A DNA stretch of 64,000 nt from Hyphomicrobiales bacterium (GTDB lineage Bacteria; Pseudomonadota; Alphaproteobacteria; Rhizobiales; Beijerinckiaceae), in the NCBI GenBank assembly GCA_900466745.1, contig UBNE01000002.1:1-64000 (forward strand). Direction: 5' to 3'. Positions within the stretch are counted from its first letter, which is position 1; each line of letters opens with the position of its first letter. This document shows, in pieces, positions 16,732 to 25,178 of the stretch. The notes below the pieces were generated by a model. The model was not told the DNA's origin. It saw only the letters and a program-made list of their open reading frames with translations, and did not search any database. The translations under genes were made by a program, and so were the position numbers.

Positions 16732-17721
16732 ATGGACAGACCCGAGATGACAGCTTCCGACCGCCCCGAGATCGTCATGACCGGCCCGCTGATGGCCTAT
16801 GCCGCCGATCAGCTCAAGGCCCGCTTCACCGTTCACGAGCTCTGGAACGCCCCGGACGCGGCCGCGCTGCTGCGCGAGGTCTCGGGCCGCGTGCGCGGCG
16901 TCGCGGCCGGCGGCGGGCACAGCCATGTCGACGCGGCGCTGTTCGACGCGCTGCCGAAGCTCGAGATCGTCTCCAGCTTCGGCGTCGGCTACGACCATGT
17001 CGACGCGGCCGAGGCCGGCCGGCGCGGCCTCGTCGTCACCAACACCCCCGACGTGCTGACCGACGAGGTCGCCGACCTCGCCATCGGCCTGCTGCTCGCG
17101 ACGGTCCGCCAGCTCCCGCAGGTCGACCGCTATCTGCGCGAGGGCAAGTGGCTGAAGGGCAACTATCCGCTGACCACCTCGCTGCGCGGGCGCAAGGTCG
17201 GCATCGTCGGCCTCGGCCGCATCGGCAAGGCGGTCGCGCATCGTCTCGAGGCCTTCGGCGTGCCGGTCTCCTATCACGGCCGCTCGCGCCAGGACGACGT
17301 CGCCTATCGCTACTACCCCTCGCTGGTCGAGATGGCCGCCGATGTCGACGTCCTGATCTCGGTCGCGCCGGGCGGGGCCTCGACCCGTCACATCATCAAT
17401 GCCGAGGTGCTCGAGGCGCTCGGCCGCAACGGCATCCTGGTCAATGTCGGGCGCGGCACGGTGGTCGACGAGAAGGCGCTGATCAGGGCCCTGCAGGACG
17501 GCACCATCCTCTCCGCCGGCCTCGACGTCTTCGAGGACGAGCCGCGCGTGCCGGCCGAGCTGATCGCGATCGAGCATGCCGTGCTGCTGCCCCATGTCGG
17601 CTCGGCCTCGGTCCATACGCGCGAGGCGATGGGCCAGTTGCTGGTCGACAACCTGGTTTCGTGGTTCGATGGCAAGGGCCCCCTGACACCCGTCTCGGAA
17701 ACGCCATGGAAAAAGGCCTGA
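16732..17721 (+). CDS. D-2-hydroxyacid dehydrogenase (glyoxylate/hydroxypyruvate reductase-like)
   Basis: 329 aa. The NAD(P)-binding GLGRIGKAVAHRL follows GRKVGIV, and the catalytic triad is in place: Arg in NVGRGTVVDE, Glu in VFEDEPRVP, His in LLPHVGSAS. The N-terminal catalytic domain holds SSFGVGYDHVD. Members reduce 2-ketoacids such as glyoxylate and hydroxypyruvate. An ATG at 16747 is an alternative start. Its position next to the FadR regulator and sugar importer suggests a step of the same catabolic route. It overlaps the next gene by 16 bp. Confidence 0.9.
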   Translation: MDRPEMTASDRPEIVMTGPLMAYAADQLKARFTVHELWNAPDAAALLREVSGRVRGVAAGGGHSHVDAALFDALPKLEIVSSFGVGYDHVDAAEAGRRGLVVTNTPDVLTDEVADLAIGLLLATVRQLPQVDRYLREGKWLKGNYPLTTSLRGRKVGIVGLGRIGKAVAHRLEAFGVPVSYHGRSRQDDVAYRYYPSLVEMAADVDVLISVAPGGASTRHIINAEVLEALGRNGILVNVGRGTVVDEKALIRALQDGTILSAGLDVFEDEPRVPAELIAIEHAVLLPHVGSASVHTREAMGQLLVDNLVSWFDGKGPLTPVSETPWKKA

Positions 17722-18518
17722 CCCGGCGGTTCCTGCCGCTCCTGCTCCTCGCCGCCGGCGCCCTGCCGGCGGCCGCCCAGACGGTGCCGCCGCGCGGCGC
17801 CGTCACGGCTCCCGCCCCGGTCCGGCCCTGGCTCGGCGCCTGGGAGCTCGCCCTGGCCGGCGCACCGCGGAGCTGCACCGTCACGCTCGGCGCCGAAGCC
17901 GGCGGCGACCGCCGCGCGCTCCGCTTCCCGGCGACCTGCCGGCGCGCCTTGCCCATCCTCGCCACGGCCGCCGCCTGGACGCTCTCCGCCGAGGGCCGGC
18001 CGCGCCTCCTCGACGCGCAGGGAAAGGTCCTGATCGAGTTCCGGGCAGGCTCCGCCGAAACCGGCTGGGAGGGCGCGGGCAGCGACGGCAAGACCTACCG
18101 CCTTTCCGGAAAGGGGCATCCCCGCATCGCGGCGCGCGCGCCGCAGGAGCCCGCCGACGCGACCGCGGCGGCCGCCCGGCGGCCGACCGCGGTCGATCCG
18201 GCGCAGGCGCCGGCCCCGGACGCGCTGCCGGGCCGCTACCGGTTGATGCGCCAGCAGGATCGCGAGGCCTGCCGCCTGCTGCTCTCGGCCCCGGCCGCCG
18301 GAACGGCTCCGGGGCAGATGGCGCCGGCCGCCTTCGACGGCGGCTGCCAGGATACCGGGCTCACCATCTTCGACCCCGTCGGCTGGCGCTATGCCGGCGG
18401 CCGCCTCGCCCTCGTCGCCCGCCGCGGCCACAGCGTCGAGCTCGTCTTCGAGAACGGCCAGTGGCGCAAGGACCCGGCCGTGGGGGCGCCGCTCCTGATG
18501 CGCAAGCTCTCGCCCTGA
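17706..18518 (+). CDS. Exported protein with two AprI/Inh-type inhibitor domains
   Basis: 270 aa. Residues 1-25 are a Sec signal (hydrophobic LLLLAAGALPAAA, then AQ). Two related beta-barrel-like units follow: about 42-130 (WLGAWELAL, then CTVTLG and a second Cys) and about 175-268 (LPGRYRLM, CRLLLS, CQDTGLTIFD and W-R). Each unit shows the W/Y-x-L ... C-x-L pattern and Cys pair of bacterial metalloprotease inhibitors (Inh, Omp19). An Ala/Pro-rich linker joins them. Known single-domain members inhibit periplasmic or host proteases; inhibition here is inferred. The start overlaps the dehydrogenase gene by 16 bp. Confidence 0.72.
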   Translation: MEKGLTRRFLPLLLLAAGALPAAAQTVPPRGAVTAPAPVRPWLGAWELALAGAPRSCTVTLGAEAGGDRRALRFPATCRRALPILATAAAWTLSAEGRPRLLDAQGKVLIEFRAGSAETGWEGAGSDGKTYRLSGKGHPRIAARAPQEPADATAAAARRPTAVDPAQAPAPDALPGRYRLMRQQDREACRLLLSAPAAGTAPGQMAPAAFDGGCQDTGLTIFDPVGWRYAGGRLALVARRGHSVELVFENGQWRKDPAVGAPLLMRKLSP

Positions 18519-18707
18519 CGCAAATGCGCGCGACGCCGGCGAAGCAGGCCCCGCCGCCGGCATAAACCATCTCTGAAGGAGCCCGCGCTTCGTCGTTGCC
18601 GCTGGCTCCGGCCGGGCGCTATGCAGGCAGCGCCCTCGTCGTGCCGTTCTCGCATGGCATGGCGGGGAAAGCGCCGTGTCCGCGGCGGCATTCTGAGGAG
18701 GACCGAT

Positions 18708-19592
18708 ATGTTCAACGCCAAATCGCTGCTCGACGCCCTGGTGAGCGCCGGCAGCCAGGCCGCTGCGCAGGCCGGCCAGCAGGGCGGCCTCGGCAGCGTC
18801 CTCGGCGGCCTGGCGGAGCAGGTCCAGCGCTCGGGCGGGCTCGGCGGAGTGGCCGGCCAGATCCTCACCCAGGCGACGCAGGGGCTCGGAGAGGCCGCGC
18901 GCCAGACGGGCGCGCAACAGGGCGCCAACGACGCGCTCGGCCGCGTCACCGGCGGGCTGACGGCGGGCGATCTCCTCGCCCAGGCCAAGGGCGCCCTCGA
19001 CAGCAACCCGGCGCTGGCCACCGCCGTCCTCGGCGGGCTCGGCGCGCTCGTCTTCGGCACCGGCACGGGCCGCTCCGTCGCCGCCTCCGCCGCCAAGCTC
19101 GGCGGCCTCGCCTTGATCGGCGGCCTCGCCTACAAGGCCTATCAGAACTATCAGGCCGGCAAGCCGCTGCTCGACGGCAACCACCAGCCGATCCTGCCCG
19201 CCCCGGCCGGGACCGGCTTCGAGCCGCAGGCCGCCACCGAGGCCACCGCGCTCGTCTTCATCCGCGCCATGATCGCCGCGGCGGCGGCCGACGGCACGAT
19301 CGACGCCGAGGAACGCCAGGCCATTCTCGGCGGGCTCAAGCAGGCCGGGCTCGAGGCCGACGCGCATGACTGGCTCGCGCAGGAGATGGCGAAGCCGGCC
19401 TCGATCGACCAGCTCGCCGACGCGGCCGAAACGCCGGAACTCGCCACCCAGATCTATGCGGCGGCGCGGCTGGCCATCAATCCCGACACCGCCGCCGAGA
19501 AGGACTTCCTCGCCGGCCTCGCCGGCTCGCTCGGTCTCGACGCGGAGCTCGTCGCCAATATCGACGCCGCCGCGAGCGCCGCGAAGCTCTGA
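18708..19592 (+). CDS. DUF533/TerB-like protein (YebE family)
   Basis: 294 aa, ATG at 18708 after GAGGAGG. The first 120 residues are Gly/Ala/Gln-rich and low in complexity (AGSQAAAQAGQQGGLGSVLGG). A hydrophobic stretch at about 103-145 (AVLGGLGALVFGTGTG, KLGGLALIGGLAYKAY) may contact the membrane. The C-terminal half is a helical TerB-like domain (FIRAMIAAAAADGTIDAEER, then FLAGLAGSLGLD) with an acidic D-G-x-I-D loop. The function of YebE-like proteins is not established. It is followed by a hairpin and then the UbiA gene. Confidence 0.8.
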   Translation: MFNAKSLLDALVSAGSQAAAQAGQQGGLGSVLGGLAEQVQRSGGLGGVAGQILTQATQGLGEAARQTGAQQGANDALGRVTGGLTAGDLLAQAKGALDSNPALATAVLGGLGALVFGTGTGRSVAASAAKLGGLALIGGLAYKAYQNYQAGKPLLDGNHQPILPAPAGTGFEPQAATEATALVFIRAMIAAAAADGTIDAEERQAILGGLKQAGLEADAHDWLAQEMAKPASIDQLADAAETPELATQIYAAARLAINPDTAAEKDFLAGLAGSLGLDAELVANIDAAASAAKL

Positions 19593-19602
19593 GCGCCTCC
19601 AG

Positions 19603-19632
19603 GGCAGGCTTCCGCCCGGACGGAAGCCTGCC
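19603..19632 (+). terminator. Hairpin after the TerB-like gene
   Basis: GGCAGGCTTCCG-cccgga-CGGAAGCCTGCC, a 12-bp perfect stem 10 bp after the stop codon. Only a weak T-run (gtta) follows, so termination may be partial. Confidence 0.55.
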
Positions 19633-19786
19633 GTTAAGCATGAAGGCGGATTCGCGGCGGCGCGCGGGAGGCATGCACCCCCGCTTAGGAGTTTTCCGCC
19701 ACAACCCTCGCGCCGGGAACCCGGCCGCCCGCTCCCGCGTCGCGGGGCGGGTGGAGACGCAGGAGCGCTTGGGGGGAGGCCCGACC

Positions 19787-20677
19787 ATGTCCGTCACCGC
19801 ACTGATCAGGGCGATGCGGCCACATCACTGGCTCAAGAACGGGCTGGTTTTCGTCCCGATCCTGCTCAACCACGATGTCTTCGATCCGCACGCCCTCTGG
19901 CTCGGCCTGGTCGCCTTCGTCGCCTTCAGCCTGATCGCCTCGGCGATCTACCTGCTCAACGACATCAAGGATGTCGAGGCCGACCGCAGGCACCCGACCA
20001 AGTGCAAGCGGCCGCTCGCCGCCGGCGAGATCACGGCGGGCCAGGCCTATGCCGCGGTGCCCCTGCTGCTCGTCGCCGCCTTCTCGACCGTCCTGCTGGT
20101 GCCGCAGCCCTGGCACTACTTGCTGGCGCTGCTGGCCTATCTCTTCCTGGCCCTGGCCTATCTGCTCTTTCTCAAGCGCAAGCTGCTGGTCGACGTGCTC
20201 GGCCTCGCCGCGATGCACACGCTGCGCATCCTCGTCGGCAACGCCGCGGCGGCCATCCCGGTCTCGTCCTGGCTGCTGGCCTTCTCGATGTTCCTGTTCC
20301 TCAGCCTCGCCCTGGTGAAGCGCTACGCCGAATTGCGCATCACCGAGGACCGGTCCGGCCTGAAGAAAGCGGGGCGCGGCTATCATGCGGAGGACATCGA
20401 GGCGCTGTCCCAGCTCGGCATGGCCTCGGGCTGCACCTGCGCCCTGATCATGGCGCTCTATGTCGACAGCGCCAACGTCAAGCAGCTCTATCGCCACCCG
20501 GAGCTGATCTGGCTGCTCTGCCCGATCGTCCTCTACCAGATGGCCCGCATCTGGTTCATGGCCCGCCGCGGCGGCATGCCGGACGATCCGCTGGTGTTCA
20601 TGATCCGCGACTGGCGCAGCCAGCTCATGGGCCTCGTCGTCGTCGTCATCATGGTCGCGGCCACGATCCTGCCATGA
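19787..20677 (+). CDS. UbiA-family prenyltransferase, DPPR synthase-like
   Basis: 296 aa, ATG at 19787 behind GGGGGGAGG, with about nine membrane helices. The Mg-prenyl-diphosphate motif is N58-D-x-x-D62-x3-D66 followed by RHP, and a second acidic motif lies in the ITEDRSGLKKAGRGY region. The RPHHWLKN start and the cofactor motif match the branch that makes decaprenyl-phosphoryl-5-phosphoribose in mycobacteria (Rv3806c), rather than quinone or heme prenyltransferases. It overlaps the DprE1-like gene by ATGA, so the two are translationally coupled and likely act in sequence. Confidence 0.85.
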   Translation: MSVTALIRAMRPHHWLKNGLVFVPILLNHDVFDPHALWLGLVAFVAFSLIASAIYLLNDIKDVEADRRHPTKCKRPLAAGEITAGQAYAAVPLLLVAAFSTVLLVPQPWHYLLALLAYLFLALAYLLFLKRKLLVDVLGLAAMHTLRILVGNAAAAIPVSSWLLAFSMFLFLSLALVKRYAELRITEDRSGLKKAGRGYHAEDIEALSQLGMASGCTCALIMALYVDSANVKQLYRHPELIWLLCPIVLYQMARIWFMARRGGMPDDPLVFMIRDWRSQLMGLVVVVIMVAATILP

Positions 20678-21987
20678 CGGCGCCGCTCGACGCCTATCGC
20701 TCCTGGGGCGGACTTGCGGCACGCGACAGCGAGATCGTCGAGGCGCCGGACTGGATCGCGCGGCCCGGCGGTCACCGCCGCCCGGCGCTCGCCTATGGCA
20801 ACGGCCGCTCCTACGGCGATTCCTGCCTGAACAGCGGCGGCACCCTGATCGACACGCAGACGCTCGACGAGGTCCGCGCCTTCGACCGGGAAACCGGACT
20901 GCTCACCTGCGGTCCGGGCCTGCTGCTCGACCGCCTGCTCAACATGGTAGTGCCGGCCGGCTGGTTTCCGCCGGTCACGCCGGGCACCGCCTTCGTGACG
21001 ATCGGCGGCGCGCTGGCCAACGACGTGCACGGCAAGAACCATCACCGCGCGGGCAGCTTCGGCTGCCATGTCCGGGCCTTCGAGCTGATGCGCTCCGACG
21101 GGCAGACCCTGCTCTGCGCCCCCGACATCAATCCCGGCCTCTTCGCCGCCACGATCGGCGGCTTCGGCCTGACCGGGCTGGTGACGCAGGTGACGCTCCA
21201 GCTCATGCCGATCCGTTCGGCGGCGATGGAGCAGGAGGTCCTGCATTTCGACGATCTCGACGGCTTCTTCGCGCTCGCGGCCGCCTCCGACGCGACGCAT
21301 GACTACACCGTGGCCTGGGTCGACTCGCTCGCCAGCGGCCGGCATTTCGGCCGGGGCGTCTTCTTTCGCGCCAACCATGCGCCGGATCACGGCTTCCTGC
21401 CGCCGGCGACGGCGCGCGGCCTGCGCTTTCCGCTGCAGCCGCCCTTCCCGCTGATCAACCGGGCGACGATGCGCGCCTTCAACTGGGCCTATCGCCACAG
21501 CCAGCCGCGGGTGCCCGCGCCGCGGCGCGTGCCCTACAGGCCGTTCTTCTACCCGCTCGACCGCATCCGCGACTGGAATCGCGCCTATGGTCCGCAGGGC
21601 CTGCGGCAATTCCAATGCGCCATCCCGATGGCCGAGGCTCGCCGCACCGTCGAGGCGATGCTGCGCCGGACGCTCTCCGCCGGCGAGGCCTCGTTCCTGA
21701 CCGTGCTCAAGCTCTTCGGCGCAAGGCCGTCGCCCGGGCTGATGTCCTTTCCGCTCGAGGGCGCCACGCTGACGCTCGACTTCCCCAACCGCGGCGCCCG
21801 CACCGAGACCCTGCTGACCGAGCTGGACCGGCTGGCGATCGAGGCCGGCGGCCGGGTGAACCCCTACAAGGACGCCCGCATGTCGGCGCGGACCTTCCGG
21901 GCCTCCTTCCCGCAATGGCGCGATTTCGCCGCCCATATCGACCCGGGCTTCTCCTCGGATTTCTGGCGCCGCGTCGGCGGCGGCTGA
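20674..21987 (+). CDS. FAD-linked oxidoreductase, DprE1-like (polyprenyl-phosphoribose 2'-oxidase type)
   Basis: 437 aa. It has the VAO/PCMH-type FAD domain: YGNGRSYGDSCLN (about 41-53), GPGLLLDRLL, TPGTAFVTIGGALANDVHGK, then GGFGLTGLVTQVTL. A substrate domain follows, ending in LTLDFPNRG and YKDARMSARTFRASFP, which parallels the C-terminal part of mycobacterial DprE1 as I recall it. The residue matching the benzothiazinone-target Cys appears to be Thr. DprE1 oxidises decaprenyl-phospho-ribose; the UbiA gene directly upstream would make that substrate. The usual partner reductase DprE2 is not adjacent. Confidence 0.85.
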   Translation: MTAPLDAYRSWGGLAARDSEIVEAPDWIARPGGHRRPALAYGNGRSYGDSCLNSGGTLIDTQTLDEVRAFDRETGLLTCGPGLLLDRLLNMVVPAGWFPPVTPGTAFVTIGGALANDVHGKNHHRAGSFGCHVRAFELMRSDGQTLLCAPDINPGLFAATIGGFGLTGLVTQVTLQLMPIRSAAMEQEVLHFDDLDGFFALAAASDATHDYTVAWVDSLASGRHFGRGVFFRANHAPDHGFLPPATARGLRFPLQPPFPLINRATMRAFNWAYRHSQPRVPAPRRVPYRPFFYPLDRIRDWNRAYGPQGLRQFQCAIPMAEARRTVEAMLRRTLSAGEASFLTVLKLFGARPSPGLMSFPLEGATLTLDFPNRGARTETLLTELDRLAIEAGGRVNPYKDARMSARTFRASFPQWRDFAAHIDPGFSSDFWRRVGGG

Positions 21988-22112
21988 GCGCTGTGCCGCC
22001 GGGCCCGCCTTCCGCCGCGAGCGGAATTCGCTTTGAACCCTTTTCGCACCCGCTGCGACGAACGGTCGTAGAGGGCGAACGGTTCGCTCTCGCCGAACTC
22101 GGGAAGACGATC

Positions 22113-22418
22113 ATGACGACGTTCCGCAAAGCGACGACCGCCACCCTCGCTGCCCTGACGCTGGCGGCGACCCTGATGGCCTCGGGCGCCGAAGCCCGCC
22201 CGCGCTGGGGCTACGGCTATGGTCACGGCCATCGCGGCTGGGGCGTCGGCGCCGGCGTGGTCGGCGCGATCGCCGCCGGCGCGCTCATCGCCGGCGCGGC
22301 CCGCCCGGCCTATGGCTACGGCTACTACGCCGCCCCGGTCCGCTCCTGCGATCTGGTCGAGCGGCTCGACCGCTGGGGCAACGTCATCGGCTACCGCCGC
22401 GTCTGCGGCTACTACTGA
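22113..22418 (+). CDS. Small exported Gly/Tyr-rich protein
   Basis: 101 aa, ATG at 22113 with GGGAAGA upstream. There is a Sec signal to about residue 29 (ending EARP), then a GYGYGHGHRGWGVGAG stretch, a hydrophobic Gly/Ala segment, YGYGYYAAP and a terminal CDLVERLDRWGNVIGY-type segment with two cysteines. Similar short proteins are common in Rhizobiales with unknown function. A rho-independent terminator follows. Confidence 0.7.
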   Translation: MTTFRKATTATLAALTLAATLMASGAEARPRWGYGYGHGHRGWGVGAGVVGAIAAGALIAGAARPAYGYGYYAAPVRSCDLVERLDRWGNVIGYRRVCGYY

Positions 22419-22460
22419 GCTGTCCCGAGCGACCCCTGTTTCGAGACCCCTCACTCAAAA

Positions 22461-22485
22461 GGCCGGCGCGAGCCGGCCTCTTTTT
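22461..22485 (+). terminator. Rho-independent terminator
   Basis: GGCCGGC-gcga-GCCGGCC followed by TCTTTTT, 43 bp behind the small Gly/Tyr-rich gene. An A-run on the other side could make it work for the opposite strand too. Confidence 0.8.
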
Positions 22486-22505
22486 CGTTCATGCACCGCC
22501 GAACC

Positions 22506-22597
22506 GTCATTGCGAGCGCAGCGAAGCAATCCATGGGGGCCGGGCGTTCAATCCTGCGGCCCCTGGATTGCCTCGTCGCTGCGCTCCGCGCAATGAC
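22506..22597. repeat. REP-like palindrome (gtcattgcgag family)
   Basis: Starts GTCATTGCGAGCGCAGCGAA and ends with the near-inverse GCTGCGCTCCGCGCAATGAC; inner arms AATCCA and TGGATT pair as well. It lies between convergent genes. Related units are at 28432 and 47571. Confidence 0.75.
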
Positions 22598-22605
22598 CGC
22601 GAGGC

Positions 22606-24054
22606 TCAGCCCTTGGCGGTCGCGACCTTGCGCAGATAGCCGGTGACGATCCCCGCGACGCCGCGCGACAGGATATCCTCGAATGCGGCGAGGAACTGGT
22701 CGCACTGCTCGCGCGTCACGATCAGCGGCGGCTCGAGCCGGATGACGTTGCGGTTGTATTCGGTGAAGGCGACGAGCACGTCGTGCTCCTTCAGCAGAAG
22801 CGCCCCGACGAAGCCGCAGAGCGAGCCCTTCAGCTTGTCGTCGAGCAGCGCGACCATGTGCTTCAGCCCGAAAGGCATGGTCTCGCTGATGTCCTGGAAC
22901 TCGACGCCGATCATCAGCCCGCGCCCGCGGATCTCCTTCAGCAGCGTCGGGTATTTCGCGCGCAGCGCGTTCAGCCGCGCGATCAGGTAGTCGCCCTGGC
23001 GCTTCGCATTGCCCATCAGGTCCTCGTCATAGAGGACCTCGAGGGCCTCGATCGCCGAGACGCAGGCCTCGCCCATGCCGCCGAAGGTGGCCTGCGCGTG
23101 GATCAGCGCCGTCTTCGGCTTGCCATAGGCCTTCATATAGACCTCGCGGCGGGCGATCATCGCGCCCATCGCCGCCTTCGAGCCGCCGAGCGCCTTGGCG
23201 AGCGCGGTCACGTCCGGCACCACCCCGTCGCGCTCGAAGGCGAAGAACTGGCCGGTGCGGCCGAGCCCGCACTGCACCTCGTCGGCGACCCAGAGCACGC
23301 CATGCTTGTCGCAGAGCGCGCGCAATTCGCGCCAGAAGCCCTCGGGCGCCTCGACGATGCCGCCGCCGCCCTGGATCGTCTCCATCACCACGATGCCGAT
23401 CGACGGATCGCTCTCCAGCGCCTGCCTGACCGCGGCGATATCGCCGAAGGGCACCTTGACCCGGTTCTCGACCAGCTTGAACTGCGACTGGTAGAGCGTC
23501 GAATCCGTGACCGAGAGCACGCCCTTGGTCTTGCCGTGGAAGGAATTCGCCGCGTGCAGGATCTTCGACTTGCCCGGCCCCTGCGCCTGCTCGGCGACCT
23601 TGAGCGCGGCTTCCATCGCCTCCGAGCCGGTCGAGCCCAGGAAGACCATGTCGAGATCGCCCGGCGCGATGGTGGCGAGGTTCTTCGCCAGCGCCGCCGC
23701 ATATTGCGACATGAAGGCCATGCAGATCTCGTGGCGGTTCTCGTCCTGGAACTTCTGCCGGGCCGCGACGATGCGCGGATGGTTGTGGCCGAAGGCGACC
23801 GAGCAGAAGCCGCCGAAGAAATCGAGGATCCTGCGGCCGTCCCTGGTGACGTAATGCATGCCCTCGGCGCGATCGACGAGGATCTTGTCGAAGCCGAGCA
23901 GCTTCAGGAAATGGAGCTGGCCGGGGTTGATATGGGCGGCGAAGAGATCCTTCACCTGCGCGGCGTCGAGCTGCTTGGCGGCTTCGACGCCGATGAGCTG
24001 CGGGCGGGATCCGTTCACGGGCGCATCCTCCCGGTTCAAGGCGGGCATGCTCAT
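22606..24054 (-). CDS. Class III PLP-dependent aminotransferase
   Basis: 482 aa. Fold-type I features: FFGGFCSVAFGHNHP near the N-terminus, GSEAMEAALKVA for phosphate binding, NSFHGKTKG, VVMETIQGGGGIV, LWVADEVQCGLGRTG with the cofactor Asp, and ALAKALGGSKAAMGAM holding the Schiff-base lysine. The long N-terminus before the core and the VNPGQLxFLK-like start differ from ornithine or GABA transaminases. It overlaps the epimerase gene by 4 bp (ATGA-type), so it probably modifies the product of that enzyme or a lipid-linked sugar. A hopanoid-modifying aminotransferase (HpnO type) is another possibility that I cannot exclude. Confidence 0.85.
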   Translation of the reverse strand: MSMPALNREDAPVNGSRPQLIGVEAAKQLDAAQVKDLFAAHINPGQLHFLKLLGFDKILVDRAEGMHYVTRDGRRILDFFGGFCSVAFGHNHPRIVAARQKFQDENRHEICMAFMSQYAAALAKNLATIAPGDLDMVFLGSTGSEAMEAALKVAEQAQGPGKSKILHAANSFHGKTKGVLSVTDSTLYQSQFKLVENRVKVPFGDIAAVRQALESDPSIGIVVMETIQGGGGIVEAPEGFWRELRALCDKHGVLWVADEVQCGLGRTGQFFAFERDGVVPDVTALAKALGGSKAAMGAMIARREVYMKAYGKPKTALIHAQATFGGMGEACVSAIEALEVLYDEDLMGNAKRQGDYLIARLNALRAKYPTLLKEIRGRGLMIGVEFQDISETMPFGLKHMVALLDDKLKGSLCGFVGALLLKEHDVLVAFTEYNRNVIRLEPPLIVTREQCDQFLAAFEDILSRGVAGIVTGYLRKVATAKG

Positions 24055-25055
24055 GCGGCGAGGCTCCTCTGCGCCTGTTTCAGGGCATCCTTGCCCTTGC
24101 GGTATTCGGTATAGGCGGCGAGCAGCATGTCCTCGTCGCGGTATTGCGGCCGCCAGCCGAGCTCGCGCTTGGCCTTGGAGGTGTCGAGGATGCAGATCTC
24201 GTCGGCGATCTTGTACTGCTCCGGGTCCATGATCGGCATGTTCACCGCATCGAGCGCGTCGAGCGTCAGCTTGACCAGCGCGGCCGGCGTCGGCAGCAGG
24301 ATCGATTTCGAGCCGGCATGCCTGATCAGGTCGCCGAGCAGCTTCTTGACCGGCGGCGGGTCGTCCGAGCCGAGATTATAGGCCTCGTTCGGAAAATCCG
24401 CCTTCCAGGCCGCGACGCAGGCGCTGGCGCAGTCGAAGACCGAGATGAACTGGTAGGGGTTGTTGCCGCCGCCGATCATCGGCACCGGCAGGTTGAGGTC
24501 GATCAGCTTGAACAGCTTGACCAGGATGCCGAGCCGCCCCGGCCCGATGATCAGCCGCGGCCTGAAGATCGGGATCTTGAAGCCCTTGGCCCTGTACTCG
24601 TCGGCCAGGCGCTCGGTCGCGAGCTTGCTCTCGCCATACTCGCCGAGAGGCTTCGCCGGATGGGTCTCGTCCTGCGGCACGCTCACCGAATGGCCGTAGA
24701 TCATGTCGGTGGTGAAGTGGACGAGCCGGTCGGCGCCGTTCTTCTCCATCCAGCTCAGGATGTTCTGCGTGCCGTGATAGTTCACCGGCCAGAAGAAGTC
24801 GTGGCGTTCCGCCCGCGTGACGATCGGCGAGAGCATCTTGGCCGAGAGGTTGTAGACCACGTCCTCCGGCGCGAGCGGGATGCTCTCGACGCTCTCGGCC
24901 CTGGTCACGTCGACGGCGAGGAAGGGCACGCTCGCATAATGGGCATGGCCGCTCTTGTGGATGTCGGCGACGAGCACGCTCTCGCCCATCGCCGCCAGAT
25001 CGGCCGCCAGATGCGAGCCGACGAAGCCGTCGCCGCCGATGATGATGTGCTTCAT
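24051..25055 (-). CDS. NAD-dependent epimerase/dehydratase (extended SDR)
   Basis: 334 aa. The N-terminal Rossmann motif is GGDGFVGSHLA, with acidic ADIH after strand 2; the active site is T-T-D-M plus YGESK (Tyr/Lys). RPRLIIGPGRLG and NNPYQFISVFDCA are typical of sugar-nucleotide or 3-beta-HSD-like extended SDRs. The substrate is not evident. It sits in an operon with an SMR-like membrane protein upstream and the aminotransferase downstream (4-bp overlap), which suggests modification of an activated or lipid-linked sugar. Confidence 0.85.
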   Translation of the reverse strand: MKHIIIGGDGFVGSHLAADLAAMGESVLVADIHKSGHAHYASVPFLAVDVTRAESVESIPLAPEDVVYNLSAKMLSPIVTRAERHDFFWPVNYHGTQNILSWMEKNGADRLVHFTTDMIYGHSVSVPQDETHPAKPLGEYGESKLATERLADEYRAKGFKIPIFRPRLIIGPGRLGILVKLFKLIDLNLPVPMIGGGNNPYQFISVFDCASACVAAWKADFPNEAYNLGSDDPPPVKKLLGDLIRHAGSKSILLPTPAALVKLTLDALDAVNMPIMDPEQYKIADEICILDTSKAKRELGWRPQYRDEDMLLAAYTEYRKGKDALKQAQRSLAA

Positions 25056-25068
25056 GTCCGGGCTCCGG

Positions 25069-25170
25069 TCAGCGTTGCGGGCGGCGCGCGCGCACCGGCA
25101 CCGGGACGGGCGCGGGCCGCGGCGTCCAGAAGGCGCCGAGGCGCAGGAACAGGCGAACGATCAGGTCCAT
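25069..25170 (-). CDS. Possible 33-residue protein
   Basis: Reads MDLIVRLFLRLGAFWTP, then a Pro/Val/Arg-rich tail. GAGGAAG lies 4 nt upstream, and the frame fits exactly into the gap between the SMR-like gene and the epimerase in the same direction. It is amphipathic with a basic end. Conservation would be needed to accept it. Confidence 0.35.
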   Translation of the reverse strand: MDLIVRLFLRLGAFWTPRPAPVPVPVRARRPQR

Positions 25171-25178
25171 GATCTTCC

